A DNA stretch of 6,047 nt from Chloroflexota bacterium (GCA_003695455.1 RFJF01000132.1:1-6047); one strand, 5' to 3'; shown: positions 1 through 4,902, numbered from the stretch's first letter. Notes: a model not told the origin generated them from the letters alone. Program-made: numbers and translations.

Positions 1-1124
1 GGCCCCAGCACTCCGCCCAGCCCCAGCGCCGATTCCTTGATGCCCATCACCCGCGAACGGTGGGCCGCCGCGGTGATGTCCAGAAAATAGGCGTTGATGG
101 CCGGGTTAAACAGCGACACTCCCAACCCGGACACGGCGGCAATGGTCAAATAAACCGGAAACGAGGTAAAAAAGGCCATTGTCACAAACAGACTAAAGTT
201 GAACAATATGCCCAGCAGCATCATCGGGCGGCGGCCAAAGCGGTCGCTCAACTGGCCCAGCGCGGTCTGGCCCACCACCATCGCCAGCCCGTACGCGCCC
301 ACTACCACGCCAAACTGGGTGGTGCTCCAGCCCAGGTCATCGTAGAAATAAAAGACCATCTGCGGCTCAATGAAGGCGAAAGAAAAGACCATCACAAAAT
401 CCACAAAAAGCAGGGTGGCAAAAATTGCCAGCGGGCGCGGCAGGGCTTGCCACACCGATTCCCGCGACGCCGGTTGGTTGCCGTTGCCGGCAGGTTGCGA
501 TTGGCGCGATTCGCGGGGCGGCAGGGTTTCCGGCACCAGCAGGGCGGCAAAAATCAGCGCCGCCAGCGCCAGCCCCGCCGAGGTCACGAACGGTGCGGCA
601 AAGCCCCAGCCATCGTACAACACCCCGCCAATGGCCGGGCCAAACACCATCCCCACGGCGTAACCGCCCATCACCATGCCAATCCACTTGCCGCGCTCAT
701 CTTCCGGCACAATATCGGCCACAATTGCCATGGCCGCCGGAAACAAGCCGGCGGTCAACAATCCCCCCACAAAACGCACGCCGATAAATGCACCGGTAGA
801 AGCGGCCAGCAGATAGCCCACGTTGGTCAGCGCAAACGCCGCCAGCGACACCAGCACAATGGGCCGCCGCCCGTAGCGGTCGGCCAGCGCGCCGGCAAAG
901 GGCGCGGCAATCATCTGCGAGAGCGAAAAGGCCATCGCCATCCAGCCCAGCGCGGCCACGCCATCGCCAAATTCGCCCAGCCGCCGGGCAAACACCGGCA
1001 TAATAATGCCAAAGCCGGTCATCATCAGCGCCACGCTGGCGGCCAGCAGGTAAATGATGGTGCCCGCTCGCCGCGGGGGTGGTTGAGGTTGAGATTGAGA
1101 TTGAATATGTAATGTGTCAGTCAT
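1..1124 (-). CDS. MFS drug/metal exporter, DHA1 type (3' end cut by window)
   Basis: Proton-driven efflux permease of the inner membrane; the substrate cannot be read from sequence. 374 codons are visible from ATG at 1124. About ten hydrophobic helices are present plus the start of TM11, so roughly the last 30-50 residues of a usual ~400-residue DHA1 protein are missing. Motif A appears twice, GALADRYGRRP (residues 79-88 region) and GQLSDRFGRRP (about 290-300), reflecting the duplicated six-helix halves. The antiporter motif C, GPAIGGV, lies in TM5 (about 162-168). A hydrophilic central loop (about 200-230) separates the halves. The N-terminal tail is an odd QSQSQPQPPP stretch. A GGAG RBS lies about 9 nt before the start. 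The gene follows the MerR regulator by 110 bp, and a MerR-type dyad sits in that gap, so metal- or drug-induced expression is likely. Family assignment is strong; the role is inferred. Confidence 0.9.
   Translation of the reverse strand, partial: MTDTLHIQSQSQPQPPPRRAGTIIYLLAASVALMMTGFGIIMPVFARRLGEFGDGVAALGWMAMAFSLSQMIAAPFAGALADRYGRRPIVLVSLAAFALTNVGYLLAASTGAFIGVRFVGGLLTAGLFPAAMAIVADIVPEDERGKWIGMVMGGYAVGMVFGPAIGGVLYDGWGFAAPFVTSAGLALAALIFAALLVPETLPPRESRQSQPAGNGNQPASRESVWQALPRPLAIFATLLFVDFVMVFSFAFIEPQMVFYFYDDLGWSTTQFGVVVGAYGLAMVVGQTALGQLSDRFGRRPMMLLGILFNFSLFVTMAFFTSFPVYLTIAAVSGLGVSLFNPAINAYFLDITAAAHRSRVMGIKESALGLGGVLG
1083..1106 (-). repeat. Hexanucleotide repeat in the start of the MFS gene
   Basis: On the plus strand the units read TTGAGG, TTGAGA, TTGAGA, TTGAAT. 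They encode the IQSQSQPQ part of the cytoplasmic tail just ahead of TM1. Because the unit is six bases long, gain or loss of a copy keeps the reading frame. Confidence 0.6.
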
Positions 1125-1150
1125 CAGAATTTTCTCCGTTTGCAGGATTT

Positions 1151-1175
1151 GGCGGGTTGCCCGCCGGTTGCAACC
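1151..1175. repeat. Overlapping palindromes between operator and MFS start
   Basis: GGCGGG (1151-1156) and CCCGCC (1160-1165) form a perfect 6-bp stem with a 3-nt loop. GGTTGCAACC (1166-1175) is a perfect palindrome next to it. GGGTTGC at 1154-1160 can also pair with GCAACCC at 1170-1176, so two structures compete. No T-run follows on either strand, so this is not a standard terminator. It may be leader RNA structure of the MFS mRNA or a second protein site. Confidence 0.45.
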
Positions 1176-1202
1176 CACTTTACCAGCAAACGGGGTAGAG
1201 TG
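1176..1202. promoter_or_regulatory. Probable MerR-family operator upstream of the MFS gene
   Basis: An inverted repeat with 9-bp arms and a 9-bp spacer: CACTTTACC (1176-1184) and GGTAGAGTG (1194-1202), one mismatched pair. Read on the minus strand its core, CTACCCCGTTTGCTGG, resembles in layout and bases the CueR/ZntR class of operators (CTTCCCC..TTGCTGGAAG in copA, from memory). It lies directly between the metal-type MerR gene and the MFS gene. No clear -35/-10 pair frames it, so the promoter itself is not called. Confidence 0.55.
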
Positions 1203-1234
1203 CGGGGGTGTATCCTTTGGTAGAGGCCGCTGCA

Positions 1235-1660
1235 TCACCCGGCGCGGCTGCGGATGAGATGGCACACGCAATGTTTCATGTCAATGTCATCGTCCGGGAG
1301 TTGGGCCGCCTGCGCCTGCAATTGCGCCAGTTCCTGCTGCAACCGGCGCAACTGCTCGATGCGGGCCTCGATTTCCGCCGATTTTTCCTGCAAAAGATTC
1401 ACCACCGCCCGGCAGGGGGGCTCGCCGTGATCCCGCAGGGCCAGCACCTCGCGCAAATCATCCAGCGAAAAATCCAGCCCGCGCGCGCTGCGGATGAATC
1501 GCAGGCGCTCCACGTCCTCGGCGGCGTAGAGCCGGTAGCCGTTTTCGGCGCGGGCGGCGGGCGGCAAAAGATGGGCCTCCTCGTAAAAGCGAATGGTTTT
1601 GGCCGGTACGCCGCTGGCCTGCGCCAGTTGTCCGATTTTCAGGGTGGGTGTTGTTTCCAC
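1235..1660 (-). CDS. MerR-family metal-responsive transcriptional regulator
   Basis: 141 residues, usual length for CueR/ZntR/CadR-type regulators. The N-terminal winged helix-turn-helix is clear: KIGQLAQASGVPAKTIRFYEE (residues 8-28), followed by the GYRLYAAEDVERLRFI wing (about 41-56). A dimerisation coiled coil runs about 88-122, rich in Glu, Gln and Leu. Cys83 at the top of that helix and the C-terminal HCVCH cluster (His130, Cys131, Cys133, His134) match where this subgroup binds thiophilic metals across the dimer. The exact metal cannot be assigned. The start is GTG at 1660, chosen because a strong AAAGGAG RBS ends 7 nt upstream. A 27-bp dyad downstream, before the MFS gene, is its likely target. 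The family typically twists a repressed promoter into an active form upon metal binding. Confidence 0.93.
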   Translation of the reverse strand: METTPTLKIGQLAQASGVPAKTIRFYEEAHLLPPAARAENGYRLYAAEDVERLRFIRSARGLDFSLDDLREVLALRDHGEPPCRAVVNLLQEKSAEIEARIEQLRRLQQELAQLQAQAAQLPDDDIDMKHCVCHLIRSRAG

Positions 1661-1667
1661 GAGATTG

Positions 1668-1674
1668 CTCCTTT
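1668..1674 (-). promoter_or_regulatory. RBS fixing the GTG start of the MerR gene
   Basis: The minus strand reads AAAGGAG, followed by 7 nt and then GTG at 1660. This supports the non-ATG start; the first in-frame ATG lies far inside the gene, past the DNA-binding domain. Confidence 0.75.
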
Positions 1675-1679
1675 AAAAC

Positions 1680-1714
1680 CAGGATTCAGGGGCCGGGAGT
1701 CAGGAATCAGGGGA
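1680..1714 (-). repeat. Heptanucleotide tandem array A, upstream of merR
   Basis: Five 7-bp units, read on the plus strand as CAGGATT, CAGGGGC, CGGGAGT, CAGGAAT, CAGGGGA. In gene sense (minus) the array ends 19 nt before the GTG start, immediately ahead of the RBS. The 25 bp nearest the gene are identical to array B at 4593. The array resembles in kind the short heptanucleotide tandem repeats (STRR) known from cyanobacteria. Confidence 0.8.
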
Positions 1715-1728
1715 GCTGCGCTCAGGCG

Positions 1729-1757
1729 TGTCACCCTGAGCGTAGCGAAGGGTCTCC
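1729..1757. repeat. Widespread intergenic repeat (CHPERSEGS type)
   Basis: The core CCCTGAGCGTAGCGAAGGG, with ACCCT (1733-1737) pairing AGGGT (1749-1753), matches from memory a repeat scattered in Chloroflexota and several other phyla. Its false translation, CHPERSEGS, is common among spurious database proteins. It sits in the merR leader region. Function unknown. Confidence 0.7.
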
Positions 1758-1775
1758 AGACCGACAAAATCAGGA

Positions 1776-1781
1776 ATTATA
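1776..1781 (-). promoter_or_regulatory. Candidate -10 box for merR
   Basis: The minus strand carries a perfect TATAAT, preceded directly by TG. No acceptable -35 hexamer lies 15-18 bp upstream. If used, transcription would start near 1769 and give a leader of about 110 nt containing the CHPERSEGS hairpin and array A. Confidence 0.35.
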
Positions 1782-1804
1782 CATTCAATGCAGTTCACAT
1801 AGCG

Positions 1805-1844
1805 TGTGCCCCTTGTGGGCACATACAGCCGGGCACAAGGCCCG
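1805..1844. repeat. Double hairpin, probable dispersed repeat
   Basis: TGTGCCC (1805-1811) pairs perfectly with GGGCACA (1817-1823) over loop CTTGT. A second stem, CGGGC (1830-1834) with GCCCG (1840-1844), follows with loop ACAAG; the two loops are complementary in their CTTGT/ACAAG sequence. It lies 3' of tlpA but has no T-run. The wording resembles hairpin repeats that I recall from Chloroflexota genomes. Termination or mRNA stabilisation is possible. Confidence 0.5.
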
Positions 1845-1891
1845 CCGTTACGGCTTTATTTGACGGGGTGGCGAATGACTCCCGCTCCCGC

Positions 1892-2503
1892 TCACTGCCC
1901 GGCTACCAGCAGTTCCGCCACAAATTCCGTCACCTGTGCGTCGTCCATGGCCCCCAACTGAATGCGCGTCACCACGCCGGCGGGGTTGATGAAAATGCTC
2001 ATCGGCAGGCCGCGAAGCTGGTAGCTGTCCTCGGTAACGTGGCCGGCCTGGTCCAGCACCACCGGAAACGGCATCGAAAATTCATCCACAAAAGCCCGCA
2101 CATCCGCCAGCGAGTCCTGATACGTCACGTTAAAGGCCACAATTTCAAGCCCCTGCGGGTTGAACTGCCGGTAGGCGCGCACCAGCGCCGGCATTTCCTG
2201 GCGGCAGGGCACGCACCAACTGGCCCAAAAATTGAGCAGCACCGGCCGGCCCCGCAGCGAAGAGAGCGCCAGCGTGCCGCCATCGAGGGTGGGCAGGCTG
2301 AAATCCGGGGCAAGCTGTCCCTGGCGGATGCCGGTCATGGCCGTGCCGGCAGGCGGCGGCGTTACCGCCAGCAGGTGCGGCGTGGGCTGTTGCCCGGAGG
2401 GAATGGGCGTGGGTAATTTGGCGGGCGGCGGGGCAGCGACGCAACCCCACAACAGCAAGGCAAGCAGCAACAGCAAAACGGAATGGCGGAATATTTGGGT
2501 CAT
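1892..2503 (-). CDS. TlpA/ResA-family thioredoxin-like lipoprotein
   Basis: 203 residues. The signal peptide is short with a hydrophobic core (about 9-19) and a lipobox ending at Cys21 (LLWGC), so the mature protein should be lipid-anchored on the outer face of the cytoplasmic membrane. A Pro-rich linker (about 25-55) precedes the thioredoxin fold (about 62-200). The active site is WCVPC (Cys97, Cys100) in the NFWASWC context typical of TlpA, ResA and AhpC/TSA-like proteins. The cis-proline is Pro167 (RGLPMS). Members reduce or exchange disulfides, commonly apocytochrome or copper-site cysteines. The partner here is unknown, since no cytochrome biogenesis genes are in view. It lies 195 bp downstream of the HgcB-like gene and 231 bp before merR, with its own promoter, so it is probably a separate transcription unit. 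No good RBS precedes ATG 2503. Confidence 0.92.
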   Translation of the reverse strand: MTQIFRHSVLLLLLALLLWGCVAAPPPAKLPTPIPSGQQPTPHLLAVTPPPAGTAMTGIRQGQLAPDFSLPTLDGGTLALSSLRGRPVLLNFWASWCVPCRQEMPALVRAYRQFNPQGLEIVAFNVTYQDSLADVRAFVDEFSMPFPVVLDQAGHVTEDSYQLRGLPMSIFINPAGVVTRIQLGAMDDAQVTEFVAELLVAGQ

Positions 2504-2512
2504 CGCGGGGGT

Positions 2513-2541
2513 ATCCTACTCATTTCAGCCGCACCGGTCAA
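2513..2541 (-). promoter_or_regulatory. tlpA promoter, near-leaderless
   Basis: On the minus strand TTGACC (2541-2536), a 17-bp spacer and TAGGAT (2518-2513) form a sigma70-like promoter. The -10 ends only 9 nt before the ATG at 2503, so transcription would begin within a few bases of the start codon. The lack of a Shine-Dalgarno sequence fits. A second TTGACCGG copy lies 10 bp further upstream (2551-2544), giving a tandem repeat with one-helical-turn spacing that could be a regulator site. Confidence 0.5.
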
Positions 2542-2550
2542 ACCCGGTCA

Positions 2551-2583
2551 ATTTACGATTGACGATTTTGGATTTACGATTGA
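2551..2583. repeat. 12-bp direct repeat in an AT-rich spacer
   Basis: ATTTACGATTGA occurs at 2551-2562 and again at 2572-2583, 21 bp apart, with related CGATTTT/GATTTT sequence after each. The block is much richer in AT than the genes around it and resembles ATTTACGATT-type dispersed repeats I recall from other environmental genomes. The rest of the 2504-2698 gap shows no hairpin terminator and no gene. Confidence 0.6.
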
Positions 2584-2698
2584 TTTTATGCAAGGGGTTA
2601 ATTACGTATCACCAACCTGAAATCGCAAATTGACCTCTTGAAAATGATTTTGCAATATCAGGGATAACAATTTTTTATGGGTGCGAATATCGTAGGCG

Positions 2699-2950
2699 CT
2701 AATTTTTTTGCACCCGCAAATGAATGGCCTCTTCCGGGCATTGCAAGACACAGGCTCTGCAAGCCACACACCCTTTTGGCCCCGTAAATTTTGCCACGCG
2801 GTGTTCAAAATCGGGGGCCCACAACCCAATCGGGCAAACCTCGTAACATTGCCAGCATCCAATACAGCGCGCCGGGTTGTAATCAATTTGCAAATACCGC
2901 AATTCGCGGAGATTGCCCCACTCTTCAATGAGAAATTCCTTGACGGCCAT
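2699..2950 (-). CDS. HgcB-like 2[4Fe-4S] ferredoxin
   Basis: 83 residues. Two complete cluster motifs are visible: CIGCWQCYEVCP (Cys29, 32, 35, 39) and CVACRACVLQCP (Cys61, 64, 67, 71). The layout and the wording around the first cluster (ID....C.GC..C.EVCP.G) match HgcB, the electron donor that reduces the corrinoid of HgcA. It differs from mercury-methylating HgcB in stopping nine residues after the second cluster: the extra single cysteine and the C-terminal vicinal Cys pair are absent. It starts 8 nt after the HgcA-like stop, and its RBS GAGGTG (2960-2955) overlaps that TGA, so translation is probably coupled. The likely role is a soluble cytoplasmic electron carrier to the corrinoid protein. 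A run of seven A residues precedes the stop codon. Confidence 0.9.
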   Translation of the reverse strand: MAVKEFLIEEWGNLRELRYLQIDYNPARCIGCWQCYEVCPIGLWAPDFEHRVAKFTGPKGCVACRACVLQCPEEAIHLRVQKN

Positions 2951-2958
2951 TTTTCACC

Positions 2959-4572
2959 TCACATCCACAATTGGCCGGCCCCGTAGAGCGCCAACGTCGC
3001 TAACCCAACCACACCTTCGATGGTCCAGTTGGCCTGTTCGCCGCGCAGCAAGGGATTCATCCCCTGAAATTCAGCGCCGATGAAAAAGGCCAGAACCCCC
3101 AACCCCAACGACCAGTTGAATAGCGTGACGGGCGGCAAATTCGCCCATTGCCACGACCATATCCACAGCCCCAACAGTGTTGCCGCCGACAGCCCAATTC
3201 CCTTTTCCAGCCCGTCCCGTCCCGGCAGCCAGGGCTGAAAAATGCCGTACACGTAGCCCAACACCGTCATCGCGGCCAGAACAGCAAGCGTGTGAGACCG
3301 CCAAAAAATAACGCCAACCACTGCCAAAATAATCCCGTAAAACACATTCATCGCCGTTGCCATTTCAAACCGGTCTTTTAGCGGAAAGGCAACGTGACGC
3401 ATATCCAGACTCTTTTTTCGGCCGGCGGCCAGATAGGCCGGAATATCGGCGGCCCGAACCGGGCCCCAATGCACGCCCCAACCGGTTTCGCGCCGAATTT
3501 TCCAGCCGTCTACCCCGTTGGCGCACAGTTGCGGCAAAATCAGGGCGTGATGGGTTACTACATCTGCCACGCCGCTGGTTTTCAGCGCCGAAATCACATC
3601 TTCGGCGCTAAAGTGACCGCCGCCTGCCGCACACCAAACGTTGATTCCCCGGCTGTTGGCAACCACCAGCCAGCAATCCACATTACCGTCCAGTTGGCGC
3701 ACCAACCGGCGTACCGTTAATTCATAATTGCCGGTCAGCAGTACCGGGGATTTTGGGGTGGGGTGTCCAATGCGATACAAGCCGGTGGCTTGTTTGGCGT
3801 AGGGCGGTGAAATACGGTTGGTGTAACTCCACACATCCAGCAGAAGCGTTTTGAGCGTTACCCGGTGGCGAAGCCGGGGAACCGCCTGCCATAATTTTTG
3901 AGCAGGCTCTGCGCCGGCGACAGGACGGGCAGTAATCAGTTGCAAACTGCCCCCCAAATGTGATTCGCTGACGGCGGGTACAAATCCGCATTGAGCCACG
4001 GTTTGCAAAAAATCACGCAACGGGGTGGTGGTAGTGCGCGTCAACAGCCAGGTTACAATAACCAGCGGCAGCCGCACCAGCCAAAACAGCAATTTGGCCC
4101 AAAACCCGGCGGGCACCATTTCGTCGGCAATCAGCAACCGCCCGTCAGGGTTCAAAAGTTGGGCAGCTTCGTTCAGGGCAAAACGCCGGACTTCAGGGGG
4201 GAACTCGCTGAAGGCCAGCGTGCTGACCACCACGTCAAAACGACCTGGCTCAAAATGGTCACTCAATTCGGTGACATCCAGATTGTGAAAAGTAATTGCT
4301 TCGGACAGGCCGGCGTCAGCGGCCTTGCGTTCCGCTTCGGCCAACATGCCAACCGAGGCGTCAATAGCCGTGACGTGCGCGCCGCGCCGGGCCATCAACA
4401 GCGAGAGCGTGCCGGTTCCACAACCAATTTCCAGTACCTGCATCTCCGGCTGAATAAAATTGGCGGCAATTCGCTCTTTTAACGGCTGCAAGCGCCCCCA
4501 GGTGAGCAGTTGGATGCCCCGGTCGTAATCGCCCGGCGAGGTCTCTAACCATTTCATAAATACGGTTGCCAT
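2959..4572 (-). CDS. SAM methyltransferase fused to HgcA-like corrinoid membrane protein
   Basis: 537 residues. Domain 1 (about 1-220) is a UbiE-like class I SAM methyltransferase: motif I VLEIGCGTGT (46-55), acidic Asp71 after VTAI, FDVVVSTLAFSE (112-123) and LLNPDGRLLIADE (139-151); 157-178 is hydrophobic. Domain 2 (about 230-400) matches HgcA closely: GLYRIGHPTP, GNYELT, the cap-helix motif NVWCAAGG (311-318) with cobalt-ligand candidate Cys314, then LILPQL (345-349 region) and WGPVRAADIPAYLAAG (369-384). Domain 3 (about 404-537) has five membrane helices, as in HgcA. True mercury methylators carry NVWCA(A/G)GK; here Lys is replaced by Gly318. HgcA itself is about 340 residues and lacks domain 1. 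Inferred role: methyl transfer from SAM through a corrinoid to an unknown acceptor. ATG 4572 was chosen for its AGGAGGTG RBS; an upstream in-frame ATG (4641) would translate repeat DNA. Confidence 0.88.
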   Translation of the reverse strand: MATVFMKWLETSPGDYDRGIQLLTWGRLQPLKERIAANFIQPEMQVLEIGCGTGTLSLLMARRGAHVTAIDASVGMLAEAERKAADAGLSEAITFHNLDVTELSDHFEPGRFDVVVSTLAFSEFPPEVRRFALNEAAQLLNPDGRLLIADEMVPAGFWAKLLFWLVRLPLVIVTWLLTRTTTTPLRDFLQTVAQCGFVPAVSESHLGGSLQLITARPVAGAEPAQKLWQAVPRLRHRVTLKTLLLDVWSYTNRISPPYAKQATGLYRIGHPTPKSPVLLTGNYELTVRRLVRQLDGNVDCWLVVANSRGINVWCAAGGGHFSAEDVISALKTSGVADVVTHHALILPQLCANGVDGWKIRRETGWGVHWGPVRAADIPAYLAAGRKKSLDMRHVAFPLKDRFEMATAMNVFYGIILAVVGVIFWRSHTLAVLAAMTVLGYVYGIFQPWLPGRDGLEKGIGLSAATLLGLWIWSWQWANLPPVTLFNWSLGLGVLAFFIGAEFQGMNPLLRGEQANWTIEGVVGLATLALYGAGQLWM

Positions 4573-4576
4573 TGAA

Positions 4577-4584
4577 CACCTCCT
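4577..4584 (-). promoter_or_regulatory. RBS fixing the start of the methyltransferase-HgcA fusion
   Basis: AGGAGGTG on the minus strand, with 6 nt between the AGGAGG core and ATG 4572. This is the strongest Shine-Dalgarno in the window and rules against the ATG at 4641. Confidence 0.85.
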
Positions 4585-4592
4585 GATCAATG

Positions 4593-4620
4593 CAGGATTC
4601 AGGGGCCGGGAGTCAGGGAT
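4593..4620 (-). repeat. Heptanucleotide tandem array B, upstream of the fusion gene
   Basis: Four units on the plus strand: CAGGATT, CAGGGGC, CGGGAGT, CAGGGAT. The first 25 bp are identical to array A. In gene sense it ends 20 nt before ATG 4572, directly ahead of the RBS. Read through in frame, it gives the peptide IPDSRPLNP seen in the false N-terminal extension. Confidence 0.8.
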
Positions 4621-4631
4621 TGGCAGCTCTG

Positions 4632-4659
4632 GCACCTGCAACCTGCTACTTGCCGCCTG
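4632..4659 (+). repeat. Heptanucleotide tandem array D
   Basis: Four units: GCACCTG, CAACCTG, CTACTTG, CCGCCTG. It is a different unit family from arrays A-C and lies in opposite orientation to array B, 11 bp away. It is an inverted counterpart of array E. Confidence 0.65.
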
Positions 4660-4705
4660 CGCTCAGTTTCATCCACGGTTCTGCGGTGTGGAACCCGTCA
4701 CTGAA

Positions 4706-4734
4706 ATTGTAGCACGCAGATCAGAGCATCACAA
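4706..4734 (-). promoter_or_regulatory. Extended -10 promoter for the fusion-ferredoxin operon
   Basis: On the minus strand TTGTGA (4734-4729), a 17-bp spacer ending in TGC, and TACAAT (4711-4706). The TG one base before the -10 is the extended -10 signature. Transcription would start near 4699, giving a leader of about 127 nt that includes arrays D and B. It is the best sigma70-like match in the region. Confidence 0.5.
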
Positions 4735-4771
4735 CCCAAATTGTCAACGGCAGGGAAATCCGGACCTCAAA

Positions 4772-4802
4772 ATTACAGTGGCGCACTTTACAGGCCGGTC
4801 AA
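4772..4802 (-). promoter_or_regulatory. Second promoter candidate with 19-bp spacer and internal dyad
   Basis: Minus strand: TTGACC (4802-4797), 19 bp, TGTAAT (4777-4772), each 5/6 to consensus. A dyad TAAAGTG-CGC-CACTGTA (4790-4774, one mismatched pair) covers the spacer and -10. A 19-bp spacer with a dyad inside is the hallmark of MerR-activated promoters, and the octamer GTAAAGTG is shared with the dyad before the MFS gene (1183-1176). Chance is a real alternative. Confidence 0.3.
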
Positions 4803-4845
4803 ACTTGCCCATCTATCAAAAATCACTACGATTCAGACTTCGCCA

Positions 4846-4873
4846 CAAGTGGCATGTTGCAGGTGGCAGGGAC
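4846..4873 (-). repeat. Heptanucleotide tandem array E
   Basis: Units on the plus strand: CAAGTGG, CATGTTG, CAGGTGG, CAGGGAC. On the minus strand these read as the CNACCTG type of array D, so D and E are inverted copies flanking the centre of the intergenic region. Confidence 0.6.
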
Positions 4874-4902
4874 GTACATTCGTCGCTCGTCACTATCCGC
4901 CA

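Noticed and set aside
60..1112. A 350-codon plus-strand open frame
   Set aside because: It is the antisense shadow of the MFS gene. Its product is rich in His, Gln, Arg and Gly with no domain, while the minus strand gives a clear transporter with two motif A copies.
1728..1757. Coding capacity of the CHPERSEGS segment (small frame 1648-1863)
   Set aside because: It is a known kind of spurious translation of an intergenic repeat, with no RBS or domain.
1208..2416. A 402-codon plus-strand open frame
   Set aside because: It lies antisense to both the MerR and TlpA genes and runs through the repeat-filled gap. Those two genes have strong domain matches; this frame has none.
2600..2700. A Rho-independent terminator after the ferredoxin gene
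   Set aside because: No GC-rich stem followed by a T-run is present on the minus strand; only AT-rich sequence is seen.
2959..4572. Naming this gene hgcA and calling the organism a mercury methylator
   Set aside because: The motif has Gly where methylators have Lys, there is an added methyltransferase domain, and the ferredoxin lacks the Cys tail. HgcA-like is the safe call.
4573..4641. Start of the fusion gene at ATG 4641
   Set aside because: The extra 23 residues (including IPDSRPLNP) are translated array B, and no RBS precedes 4641. ATG 4572 has AGGAGGTG at the right distance.
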